Shown one piece after another: positions 19,118 through 26,460 of a DNA stretch of 64,000 bases. Location: positions 1,302,001 through 1,366,000 of the forward strand of contig NZ_CP007212.1 of NCBI RefSeq assembly GCF_001411805.1. Direction: 5' to 3'. Source of the stretch: Burkholderia plantarii (GTDB taxonomy: Bacteria; Pseudomonadota; Gammaproteobacteria; Burkholderiales; Burkholderiaceae). Every line of letters starts with the position of its first letter. The first letter of the stretch is position 1. The notes under the pieces are model-generated. The model saw only the letters and a program-made list of their open reading frames with translations, did no database searches and had not been told where the DNA came from. Both the position numbers and the translations under genes were made by a program.

Positions 19118-19903
19118 TCAGCCGCGGCCGACGAACGGCATCGCACTGGCCATGATGGTCATGTTGAGGATGTTCGCCTCGAGCGGCAGCCGCGCCATCT
19201 GCACCACGGCGTCGGCCACGTGGGCGACGTCGAGGCGCGGTTCGGGCGCGAGCCGGCCGTCGGCCTGCAGCACGCCCTGGTTCATCCGCTCCGTGAGCGA
19301 GGTGGCGGCGTTGCCGATGTCGATCTGGCTGCAGGCGATGTTGAAGGGCCGCCCGTCCAGCGCGAGCGACTTCGTGATGCCGAGTACCGCGTGCTTGGTG
19401 GCCGTGTAGGCGATCGTGTTGGGGCGCGGCGCGTGCGCCGAGATCGAGCCGTTGTTGATGATCCGGCCGCCCTGCGGCGCCTGCCGCCGCATCAGCCGCC
19501 ACGCGGCGCGCGCGCAGAGGAACACGCCCGTCAGGTTGGTGGCCACCACGTCGTTCCAGAACGCGAGCGTGTAGTCGTCGAGCGGCACCGCGCCGGCGTT
19601 GCGGCCGGCGTTGTTGAACAGCACGTCGAGGCGGCCGAACTCGCGCTCGAGGTGGGCGAACGCGTCGTTGACCGAGCTTTCGTCGGCCACGTCGGCGGGC
19701 ACCGCGAGCGCGCGGCCGCCGGCCTCGGCGATCATCGTGCGCGTCTCGTGCAGCGCCTCGGCGCGGCGCCCGAGCAGGGCCACCGTGAAGCCCGCGCGGG
19801 CCAGCGCCACGGCGCTCGCGCGGCCGATGCCGGAGCCCGCGCCGGTCACCGCGGCGAAGCGCGGGGGCTGCGGTTGCGTGTCTTGTTGCGTGCTGGGTCG
19901 CAT
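19118..19903 (-). CDS. Short-chain dehydrogenase/reductase (SDR)
   Basis: A 261-residue classical SDR. The cofactor motif is TGAGSGIG near residue 20, then NNAG near 97, and the catalytic Ser, Tyr and Lys in GSIS and YTATK around 155-172. It probably oxidises or reduces a hydroxy/oxo acid. It is the first gene of the leftward operon with the permease, VOC and citrate synthase-like genes. An operator-like dyad at 19971-19991 sits 68 bp upstream of its start, related to the palindrome in front of the divergent dehydrogenase. Confidence 0.86.
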   Translation of the reverse strand: MRPSTQQDTQPQPPRFAAVTGAGSGIGRASAVALARAGFTVALLGRRAEALHETRTMIAEAGGRALAVPADVADESSVNDAFAHLEREFGRLDVLFNNAGRNAGAVPLDDYTLAFWNDVVATNLTGVFLCARAAWRLMRRQAPQGGRIINNGSISAHAPRPNTIAYTATKHAVLGITKSLALDGRPFNIACSQIDIGNAATSLTERMNQGVLQADGRLAPEPRLDVAHVADAVVQMARLPLEANILNMTIMASAMPFVGRG

Positions 19904-19970
19904 GGCTGGTTCTCGTTCCCGGGCTGATGGAGATGCGAACAGAATTGCACCGGCCCGGAATGCGCGGCAA

Positions 19971-19991
19971 TCTTGATTCTGTCAATCAACA
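19971..19991 (-). promoter_or_regulatory. Operator-like imperfect dyad upstream of the SDR operon
   Basis: Read on the minus strand, this 21-bp site begins TGTTGATTGA and ends AATCAAGA. It matches 17 of 21 positions of the perfect palindrome at 20097-20119. The two sites face the two divergent transcription units and probably bind the same regulator, whose gene is not obvious in the window. Confidence 0.55.
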
Positions 19992-20096
19992 TGCGAGGGC
20001 CTGCCGCGAGGGGCCGGCCTCAGGGTTTTCCTGACTCCTTGCGAGGCGGGGCGGGAATGGCGCAGGCCGCCGCCGGGGTGCCGGGCGTGCCGCCGG

Positions 20097-20119
20097 ATGT
20101 TGATTGATTCAATCAACAT
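20097..20119. promoter_or_regulatory. 23-bp perfect palindrome, probable operator
   Basis: The half-site ATGTTGATTGA is followed by a central T and its exact reverse complement, ending at 20119. It sits 60 bp before the 2-hydroxyacid dehydrogenase start in an otherwise very GC-rich setting. A perfect 23-bp dyad of this kind is typical of a dimeric repressor site; the regulator is unidentified. Confidence 0.65.
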
Positions 20120-20178
20120 TGACCCGTGGCGGACCCGCTTCGTAGGATGTGGCCGAATTCAGACCCGAGGAACCCACC

Positions 20179-21141
20179 ATGTCCGATTCCCCCATTCCGC
20201 GCCTGCTCGTCGCAAGACGGATTCCCGCCGCCGTGGCCGCCCGCGCCAAACGCGAATTCAACGCCTTCGTGACCGAGGCGGACATGGACAGCGCGTCCGT
20301 GGTCGACTTCTGCCATCGGTACGCGGTGCCGGCGGTGCTGGTCGGCAAGAAGTCAGGATTGCAGAAGGAACACGTCGACGCGCTGCCGCCGACCGTGAAG
20401 ATCATCGCCAACGCGAGCGCCGGCGTCGATCACATGGACGTGGCCGCCGCCCGCGCGCGCGGCATCGCCGTGACCAACGCGCCTGACGCGCTGACCGAAT
20501 GCACGGCTGATTTCACGATGCTGCTGGTGCTGGCGGCCTGCCGGCGCGCGTCCGAATACGAGCGGATCGTGCGCGCCGGCTGGGGCAGGTCGTTCGGCAT
20601 GACCGAGATGCTCGGCACGCGCGTCCACGGCAAGACGCTCGGCATCGTCGGCTTCGGCCGGATCGGGCGCGCCGTGGCGCGGCGCGCGCGCGGCTTCGGG
20701 ATGCGCATCGCCTACACCGACCGGCAGCGTGCCGAGCCTGCGGTCGAGGCGGGCGCGACCTTCCACGCGAGCCTCGACGCGCTGCTGCCGCATTGCGAGG
20801 TACTGACGCTGCACGTGCCGGGCGGCGGCGCGCCGCTGATGACGGCGCGCGAATTCGCGCGGCTGCCGAAGGGCGCGGTGTTCGTGAACGCGGCGCGCGG
20901 CGGGCTGGTGGATGAGAACGCGCTGCTCGACGCACTCGGCTCGGGGCATCTGTTCGGCGCCGGGCTCGACGTCTATCGCAACGAGCCGAACATCGACGCG
21001 CGCTTCGCGGCGCTCGACAACGTGTTCCTCACGCCGCACATGGCCAGCGCGACGATCGAGACGCGCGACCAGATGGGCTTCACCGCGCTCGACAACGTGG
21101 CGGCGGTGCTGGCGGGCGAGGCGCCGCCGAATCCCGCCTGA
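20179..21141 (+). CDS. D-isomer-specific 2-hydroxyacid dehydrogenase
   Basis: A 320-residue NAD(P)-dependent dehydrogenase of the glyoxylate/hydroxypyruvate reductase family. The Rossmann motif is GIVGFGRIGRAVARRA (about 155-170). The catalytic Arg lies in NAARGGLVDE, Glu in NEPNI and His in LTPHMASAT, so the catalytic set is complete. ATG 20179 has GAGGAACCCACC just upstream. It diverges from the SDR operon and shares the palindromic operators, so it probably works in the same organic-acid pathway, oxidising or reducing a D-2-hydroxy acid. Confidence 0.88.
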   Translation: MSDSPIPRLLVARRIPAAVAARAKREFNAFVTEADMDSASVVDFCHRYAVPAVLVGKKSGLQKEHVDALPPTVKIIANASAGVDHMDVAAARARGIAVTNAPDALTECTADFTMLLVLAACRRASEYERIVRAGWGRSFGMTEMLGTRVHGKTLGIVGFGRIGRAVARRARGFGMRIAYTDRQRAEPAVEAGATFHASLDALLPHCEVLTLHVPGGGAPLMTAREFARLPKGAVFVNAARGGLVDENALLDALGSGHLFGAGLDVYRNEPNIDARFAALDNVFLTPHMASATIETRDQMGFTALDNVAAVLAGEAPPNPA

Positions 21142-21222
21142 GCCCGCGCGGCGCATGGCGGGCAGCCGGCGGCGGGCCGGACCCCGAAGCCCTGCCGCCG
21201 CCCGTGTGGCACGGAAGCGAAG

Positions 21223-21256
21223 ACCCGGTTGCGTCGCTGACGGACCGGGTTTTTTT
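21223..21256 (+). terminator. Rho-independent terminator after the 2-hydroxyacid dehydrogenase
   Basis: The stem ACCCGGT/ACCGGGT (21223-21229 with 21244-21250) encloses a second short stem CGTC/GACG and is followed directly by a run of seven T (21250-21256). This is the clearest intrinsic terminator in the window and ends the rightward gene, 82 bp after its stop. Confidence 0.85.
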
Positions 21257-21465
21257 CATGGAGCCGGCACGGCGAAACAGGCCGAGGAGTCACGGATTTT
21301 CCATGGGGACGTGCGGCGAGGCATTCGATTCCGCCGCCGAGTACGAGGCGACACCTCACGGGGCCTGCGGCGTCGCCGGGAAAGCAGCGGCAAATCAAGC
21401 CGCCGTTCGGGAGCGGACCACAAGGCGTGACGCGAATCAACGTCGGCACGGTCGAATCTGTCAGA

Positions 21466-21482
21466 TTTTCCGGATCGGAAAA
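21466..21482. promoter_or_regulatory. 17-bp inverted repeat
   Basis: TTTTCCG and CGGAAAA flank a central GAT. No T-run follows on either strand, so a regulator site is more likely than a terminator. It lies 162 bp before the chosen start of the fimbrial gene. Confidence 0.4.
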
Positions 21483-21643
21483 ACGTGAACGCCCGGACGG
21501 GCCTGCGTTCGAAGGGGCCGGCGATGCCGCCGCGACGGCGTCGCCGTTCGCGGCCCGGCTGGTGGCCGAGCGGCGAACGGCGCAGTCGGGCCGCTTGCAT
21601 GGAGGAACAGGGAAATGAAACGAAGCAGATCGGCGGGGTGGGC

Positions 21644-22759
21644 ATGATGCATCGCGACAGGATTCCGATGGCGCGAATCGGCGCGGCATGGCGCCGGCCG
21701 TGGCGCGTGTTCGCGCTGCTCGTGCTGCTGGTGGCGTCGCGGCAGGCCCTGGCGCAGTTCACCTGTACCGGTACGGCCGAGGTCATCCAGGTGCCCATGC
21801 AGTTCCAGATCACGGTGCCGAGGGATGCGCCGGTCGGCACCGTGCTGGGTACGTGGGCAAGCACGCCGGCGGACACCGGCTATTTCTCGTGCACGAAAGA
21901 GGTTACGGGATCGTCCGGTACGGGATTCGAGCCACTCTCGCTGACGAAGTCCGGATTGACGATTCCGGCTCCCGACGGCGTGAATCTGACGGTCTGGAAT
22001 ACCAACGTGGCCGGTGTCGGTCTCGCGATCGAGGTGCGCACCTACGCGAACATCTGTGGCTGGACCGGCTGGCGCGACCTCGGAACCCCCGACACGAACT
22101 GGTATCCGTCGCCGTGGGCGGGGGTGCCGTGCAACGGGGCAGGCACCATCACGAACGGCGGGCAGGTGAGGGCTGCCTATGTGAAAACCGGACCGATGCC
22201 GGGCGGCGCGACGCCCAGCGTGGTGATGCCGGGCATTGCGCTCAAGGCCGCGTCGATGACGAGGCAATCGGCCAGCAATCCCTACCTTCCGGACCTGTCG
22301 ATCGCCAAATCGTTTGCGATCTTGCCGGCCGCGATCTTCGTGAGGGCCTGCACGACGCCGGATCTGGTCAATGTCGATCTGCACACCCACTGGCTCTCGG
22401 AGTTCAAGGGCATCGGCTCGGCGACACGCCCGGTCCCGTTTTCCGTGACCTTGACCAACTGTCCCGCCGGGCTCGCCAAGATCCAGTATCAATTCATCCC
22501 GGTCAGCCCCGTGCTCGATGCGGCCAACGGCGTGGTCGCGCTGGCGATCGGCTCGGGGGCAACCGGCGTCGGCCTGCAATTGACGGACGCCGATGGCTAT
22601 GCGTTGAAGTACAACACCACCTATACGCTCGCCGGTTACAACCCGTCGGCGGGCGGCTCTTACTCGATCGGGCTCAACGCGGCCCTGTTCCAGACGGCGG
22701 AAACGGTAACGCCGGGCAGCGTGATCGGACTCATGACGTTCACGATGATCTATCAGTGA
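21644..22759 (+). CDS. Two-domain fimbrial tip adhesin, type 1 pilus family
   Basis: A 371-residue exported protein. A signal peptide (RRPWRVFALLVLLVASRQALA) precedes FTCTGTAEVIQ. The N-terminal half is adhesin-like, with Cys pairs and aromatic-rich stretches. The C-terminal half (from about residue 235) is a pilin domain with the paired Cys typical of chaperone-usher subunits, ending GLMTFTMIYQ with the alternating hydrophobic beta-strand and penultimate Tyr used in donor-strand exchange. ATG 21644 (or 21647) gives a sensible signal peptide; the ribosome site is weak and an in-frame ATG at 21599 is possible. No chaperone, usher or major pilin gene is nearby. Base composition looks less GC-rich than its neighbours, suggesting separate acquisition. 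Confidence 0.72.
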   Translation: MMHRDRIPMARIGAAWRRPWRVFALLVLLVASRQALAQFTCTGTAEVIQVPMQFQITVPRDAPVGTVLGTWASTPADTGYFSCTKEVTGSSGTGFEPLSLTKSGLTIPAPDGVNLTVWNTNVAGVGLAIEVRTYANICGWTGWRDLGTPDTNWYPSPWAGVPCNGAGTITNGGQVRAAYVKTGPMPGGATPSVVMPGIALKAASMTRQSASNPYLPDLSIAKSFAILPAAIFVRACTTPDLVNVDLHTHWLSEFKGIGSATRPVPFSVTLTNCPAGLAKIQYQFIPVSPVLDAANGVVALAIGSGATGVGLQLTDADGYALKYNTTYTLAGYNPSAGGSYSIGLNAALFQTAETVTPGSVIGLMTFTMIYQ

Positions 22760-22789
22760 CGCGCCGTGCCGGTTCGGGCCGCCGCCGGC

Positions 22790-23190
22790 TGGCGTGCCGG
22801 CGGCGGCGATGCGCTCGAGATCCCCGAGAGCGGGCGCGATGCCGCGATCGATTTCCACCGGCGCCGGCTCGGCTTCGGGATCGCCGCATCCCGCCAGGCG
22901 GCCGGCACCTTCCTGCGCTGCGAGGCGGGCGGCGCGCGCCACGGGCTCGTGCTCGGCGAGCGCGCGAACCGGTCCGGCGTGGACAGCGCGACGTTCGAGT
23001 TGCGCGAGGCCGCCGGACTGACGACCGGCGTCAATTTCACGGGCGCCCAAGGCTGGCGCCGCGCGCCGCGCCGAACGCGATCGTGGCGGGTGAGCCGCCA
23101 TCGCGGCTTCGACGCGCCGTGCGGCGGCCGCTTCGAATACGCGATCGAGCCCGGTGACGGCCACGGCGCCGCGCGGTATCGCGAACTGTC
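22790..23190 (+). pseudogene. Decayed VOC/extradiol-dioxygenase-like gene
   Basis: This reading frame encodes recognisable pieces of a VOC protein: AIDFHRRRLGFGI (early helix-strand), FLRCEAGGARHGLVLGE (metal-ligand strand), a middle segment with VDSATFELREA, and DAPCGGRFEYA, the typical C-terminal metal-ligand strand. The parts occur in the right order, but there is no proper start codon, the segment before PCGG seems deleted and the end is ragged. I read it as a gene remnant. It might instead be a chance match; an intact relative elsewhere in the genome would settle it. Confidence 0.45.
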
Positions 23191-23371
23191 GGCGCGGCAG
23201 GACGGGCCGCGGACGACGGGCTGGCGTACCGAGTTTCCGCCGTGCTTGCCGCGATTCGGCGGCAGGTGCCCGACACCCAACCCGCACGCAACCCACGACA
23301 CCCAGCCGGCACGCGCGCAGCGGGCGACCGCAGGGCCCGCCGCGTCGCCCCCGAGGCGGGCCGCCGGCCGC
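23191..23371. other. Tail of the 612-bp gene-poor stretch 22760-23371
   Basis: Apart from the VOC remnant, nothing supportable was seen between the fimbrial gene and the leftward hypothetical gene. Confidence 0.4.
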
Positions 23372-23806
23372 TCAGAGTTCGGTGTCGTGCGCGCCGAGCA
23401 GCGCGGCGGCCACGCCGATCACGAGCGGCAGGTCGTCGTCGTCGGCCCGCAGGTTCGCCTCGGCGTCGAGTTCGTCCTCGATGCCGCGGCGCCCGGCCAG
23501 CCGCGGCAGCGTGGCGAGCACGGCGGGATCGTGGCGCGCGCGCAGGCCCGGGTCGCCGAACGCGCGCGCCTCGATCGCGAGCAGCATGCCCCAGCTCGGG
23601 CCGCGCAACTCGCCGAACGGGCTGCCGCGGCGCGGGCCGAACGCGCGCCGCGCGAGCGCGACCAGCGTCTGTTGCAGGTCCTGCTGGGCGAGATGGCGTG
23701 CGCGGTCGGCGGCCATCTGCTCGAGTTCGTAGTCGTCGACCATCCAGTCGGCGTCGGGGCGCGCGCCGGCTTGGCTGATCGGGCTCGGTTCGGACATCGT
23801 CGTCAT
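23372..23806 (-). CDS. Hypothetical protein preceded by an SOS box
   Basis: A 144-residue acidic, soluble-looking protein that I do not recognise. It has no signal peptide or membrane segment. The middle (ALARRAFGPRRGSPFGELRG) is basic, and the rest is rich in Asp, Glu, Ala and Leu, with a run of four Asp near residue 123. Two possible ATGs are at 23806 and three codons later. A near-consensus LexA box lies 26 bp upstream of the start, so it is probably induced on DNA damage. It is not in an obvious operon. Confidence 0.65.
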   Translation of the reverse strand: MTTMSEPSPISQAGARPDADWMVDDYELEQMAADRARHLAQQDLQQTLVALARRAFGPRRGSPFGELRGPSWGMLLAIEARAFGDPGLRARHDPAVLATLPRLAGRRGIEDELDAEANLRADDDDLPLVIGVAAALLGAHDTEL

Positions 23807-23831
23807 CGGAAGACCTCATGGGGTGATCTGG

Positions 23832-23851
23832 TACTGTAAATATATACAGTC
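23832..23851 (-). promoter_or_regulatory. LexA (SOS) box
   Basis: The site contains CTGT-N8-ACAG with an AT-only spacer and matches 18 of 20 positions of the E. coli LexA consensus. It is the most AT-rich element in this neighbourhood and lies immediately upstream of the leftward hypothetical gene. Confidence 0.8.
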
Positions 23852-24071
23852 TTTTTGCCGCATGCAATCGGTCGTGAGCGGGAAATTCGGTGACGGGGGC
23901 GAGCGGCCGGGCGCCGCAAGCTGGGGCGGGCAGAGCGATTGCGTCGGACGAGCGTCGTGGCGGGATGGAATTCGGGCCGGCGCGGCACGCGTCAGGCGAA
24001 GCGCCATCCCGCGTGATCGGCGGCGAACGGCACCGGCGCGATCGTCGCGGCCGGCGAGGGGGACTCGCGCA

Positions 24072-25124
24072 TCATGCGCCGCGCACGCCATCCGCCTTCG
24101 CGCGCATCTCGGCGAGGCGCGACCCCATGCGTTCGATGCCATGCACGTCGGCACGCTCGCCCACGCTCGCCTCGACATCCCGGTCCGGCGCGAAGTCGAG
24201 CCGGGCATGGCGGTCGTAGAGGATGTCGACCAGCCAGACGAGCCGTTGCAGCGTGTGTCGCGGCGTGTGCGCGTCGAGCGCCGCGTCCACCACGATCACC
24301 ACCTCGAAGCGCGCGGCCAGATCGAGATAGTCGAGATGCGAGCGCGCCTGCCCGCACAGCGCGTCGAACCCGCAGAGCAGCACGCGCGTGCCCGTGGCGT
24401 GCGCGACGAGCGGGCGCCCGGCGAGATCCACGCGCGTGTCGGTCTCGCGCACGCTGTCGCCATGGCGCGCGAACAGCGCGCGCAGCCAGGCCGCGCGATC
24501 GGCCGGAGACCGTGCCTCCGGCATCGGCTCGTACGGCGCGGCCACCGCGTTCGCGAGCGCCGCCGGCGCGCGCCGATAGTCGATCGGCCCGTCGAACGCG
24601 AGCGCGATGCAATGCGTGTGCAGCAGCGCGATGCTGGCCGCGAAGCGATGATGGAACTCCGGGTCGGGCAACAGCGCGCCGGGCGCCATGTTCGAGGTGA
24701 AGATCAGCTTCACGCCGCGCGCGATCGCCACGCGCAGCAGCGCGGCGAGCATCAGCGCGTCGGCGATGTCGTTGACGTGGAACTCGTCGAACCAGAGCAG
24801 CGTGGCGTCGCCGAGCCACTGCGAGAGCGTCTCGCCGAGCTTGTCGCCGGACGGCGGCGCGGCCACCAGCAGCCGGTTCACGTCGCGCAGGAACGCATGG
24901 AAATGCGTGCGCGCGCGCGGGCCGGGCCACGCCTCGTGGAACAGCGCGGCGAGCAGGCTCTTGCCGCGCCCGGGCGGCCCGTAGCAATAGGCGCCGATGA
25001 TCTCGGGCGGCAGCGCGCCGCCGAGCAGGCGGTCGAGTTCGACGGCGCGGGCATGCTGGTTCGCGTCGAGCGTCAGCGCGCGGCGGTCGAGTTCGGCGCT
25101 CAGCCAGCGGGGCAGGTCGGGCAT
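24072..25124 (-). CDS. zapE: Cell division protein ZapE (AFG1-type ATPase)
   Basis: A 350-residue AAA+ ATPase of the AFG1/ZapE family, which in gammaproteobacteria associates with the Z-ring and FtsZ under stress. The Walker A is GPPGRGKS (49-56) and the Walker B LLWFDEFH (109-116). IFTSNMAP, near residue 165, is the sensor-1 region, and the family's C-terminal segment follows. Length matches the family (about 360). The ATG at 25122-25124 begins MPDLPRWLS. It stands alone, separated from flanking genes by about 265 and 675 bp. Confidence 0.87.
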   Translation of the reverse strand: MPDLPRWLSAELDRRALTLDANQHARAVELDRLLGGALPPEIIGAYCYGPPGRGKSLLAALFHEAWPGPRARTHFHAFLRDVNRLLVAAPPSGDKLGETLSQWLGDATLLWFDEFHVNDIADALMLAALLRVAIARGVKLIFTSNMAPGALLPDPEFHHRFAASIALLHTHCIALAFDGPIDYRRAPAALANAVAAPYEPMPEARSPADRAAWLRALFARHGDSVRETDTRVDLAGRPLVAHATGTRVLLCGFDALCGQARSHLDYLDLAARFEVVIVVDAALDAHTPRHTLQRLVWLVDILYDRHARLDFAPDRDVEASVGERADVHGIERMGSRLAEMRAKADGVRGA

Positions 25125-25799
25125 TGGATCGGTAGGCGTGAGGGGTGGGCCGCGAGGTGGCGTCAGTCTGCCATCAATCCGTCACGAACGGCGCGCGGCG
25201 CGGATCGATGCTGGCGCCGGCAATGATGATGCGATGGCGAACCCCACGCCGGTTCGATCGACGATGACGCCATCGTGGCAGCGCTGAAAATCGCCTGAGG
25301 GACGGGGCCGAAAACAACCGCTGCGCAGCTCGGCGCGGGCACGCCGCGTGCGCGAATCGCGTGCCGTAGCGACGCGATGTACGGCAATGCGATGCGCGTC
25401 TCGCGTGGCGTCCGGCGCGTGTTGACAGGGGCAATTTGACCATGTCGAATGCAGCGCTACGAGAATCAGAGAGAGGGCTAGATGGCCGCGATGGATCTTT
25501 TTCGCTCGCGTCGCGAGTCTGTCATCAAGGCGCCGCAACCAGCGCGCACTCCGGCCGCCGGCCGCGCGTCGGCACCGGTCGGTCGGTGCGTCGCGGTGGG
25601 TCGTGCATCACGGCGGGCCGTTCATTCTTTCAGCGTCATTTGACGCAAGTTCCCTGGCTGGCAAGCGGATCGGGCGATCGTGCCGATCCGGTCCATTCGT
25701 ACCCGCGTGTCGCGCGTGCCTTGCACGCCGACGCGCCGGCACGCCCGCGCGCGGCGTTCGCGCGCCCCAATGCGCACTCTCGTTTGGCAGGACAGATCC
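25125..25799. other. Long upstream region of the NRPS operon
   Basis: This 675-bp stretch lies between zapE and the first biosynthetic gene. A possible sigma-70 promoter sits at 25422-25450, leaving a leader of about 350 nt. A rightward reading frame at 25436-25873 has no ribosome site, is Arg-rich, and overlaps the VOC gene, so I do not call it. No regulator gene is present here. Confidence 0.45.
25422..25450 (+). promoter_or_regulatory. Possible sigma-70 promoter for the NRPS operon
   Basis: A perfect -35 hexamer TTGACA (25422-25427), a 17-bp spacer and TCGAAT (4 of 6 matches to TATAAT) at 25445-25450. It is upstream and co-directional with the VOC-pabB-NRPS genes. No known activator site was seen beside it. 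Confidence 0.4.
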
Positions 25800-26399
25800 A
25801 TGGACAGACTCTCCCGGGACGCGGCCCGCACGGCCGATCGCGCCGAGACCCCGCGGGACGGCGCGGCCGTTGACATCGCCGATGACGCCGCCGATCGCAC
25901 CATCGATAACCGCGTCGACGCCGCCGCCGCGTTCCGGCGCCTCGACCACATCGCGCTCGCGGTTCGCGATCTCGAGGCCGCCGTGCACCTGTTTCGCGAC
26001 GTGCTCGGCTTCGCGCTCAAGCGCCGCCTGCAGATCAAGGGCGCGCGCACGGGCATGCATTCGGCCGAGATGGAGCGCAACGGCATCCGCTTCGTGCTGT
26101 GCCAGGGCACCGAGCCCGAATCGCAGGTCTCGCAGCTGATCGAGCACTTCGGCGTGGGCGTGGCCCATGTCGCGCTCGAAGTGGACGACGTCGAGGCGGC
26201 CGTCGGCACGCTGCGCTCGCGCGGCCTGTCGTTCGACACCAGCGTGATTCGCGGCAACGGTCTCACGCAGGCGTTTTCCTCGCGCTGCGCGAACACCGGC
26301 ATGAGCTTCGAGCTGATCCATCGCAACGGCGAGGCCGGCTTCCTGGAGGACAACGTGCAGGATCTGTTCGAGCAGCTCGAGCAGTCGGGCAAGTATTGA
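25800..26399 (+). CDS. VOC dioxygenase-like protein related to HPPD/4-hydroxymandelate synthase
   Basis: A 199-residue protein. After a 40-residue polar N-terminus it contains one VOC unit with the three expected metal ligands: His in RRLDHIALAVRD, His in VAHVALEVDD and Glu in MSFELIHRNG. The C-terminal stretch GFLEDNVQDLFEQLEQ resembles the end of 4-hydroxyphenylpyruvate dioxygenase ('GFxxGNFxxLFExIE'). HPPD enzymes are about 360 residues, so this corresponds to one catalytic half. Within the operon it may act on an aryl-pyruvate or tailor the peptide. ATG 25800 follows GGCAGGACAGATCC; another in-frame ATG at 25770 is possible. It is the first gene of the NRPS operon, 61 bp before pabB. Confidence 0.75.
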   Translation: MDRLSRDAARTADRAETPRDGAAVDIADDAADRTIDNRVDAAAAFRRLDHIALAVRDLEAAVHLFRDVLGFALKRRLQIKGARTGMHSAEMERNGIRFVLCQGTEPESQVSQLIEHFGVGVAHVALEVDDVEAAVGTLRSRGLSFDTSVIRGNGLTQAFSSRCANTGMSFELIHRNGEAGFLEDNVQDLFEQLEQSGKY

Positions 26400-26460
26400 T
26401 GAACGCGCCGGGGCCGTGGCGTGTGGCCCGTGGCCGGCGGATTTCGAAAGGATAAGAGCG

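Larger units (their letters stand above)
21142..21643. other. Non-coding region with terminator and inverted repeat
   Basis: This 502-bp stretch begins with a rho-independent terminator (21223-21256) and includes a 17-bp inverted repeat (21466-21482). No convincing gene was seen. It would contain the promoter of the fimbrial gene that follows. Confidence 0.5.

Noticed and set aside
22753..23301. Leftward frames of 182 and more codons across the VOC remnant.
   Set aside because: The translation is low-complexity Arg/Pro/Ala, and the forward frame shows ordered VOC motifs.
25436..25873. A 145-codon rightward frame before the NRPS operon.
   Set aside because: It lacks a ribosome site, is Arg/Ser-rich, overlaps the VOC gene in another frame and begins inside the promoter-like sequence.
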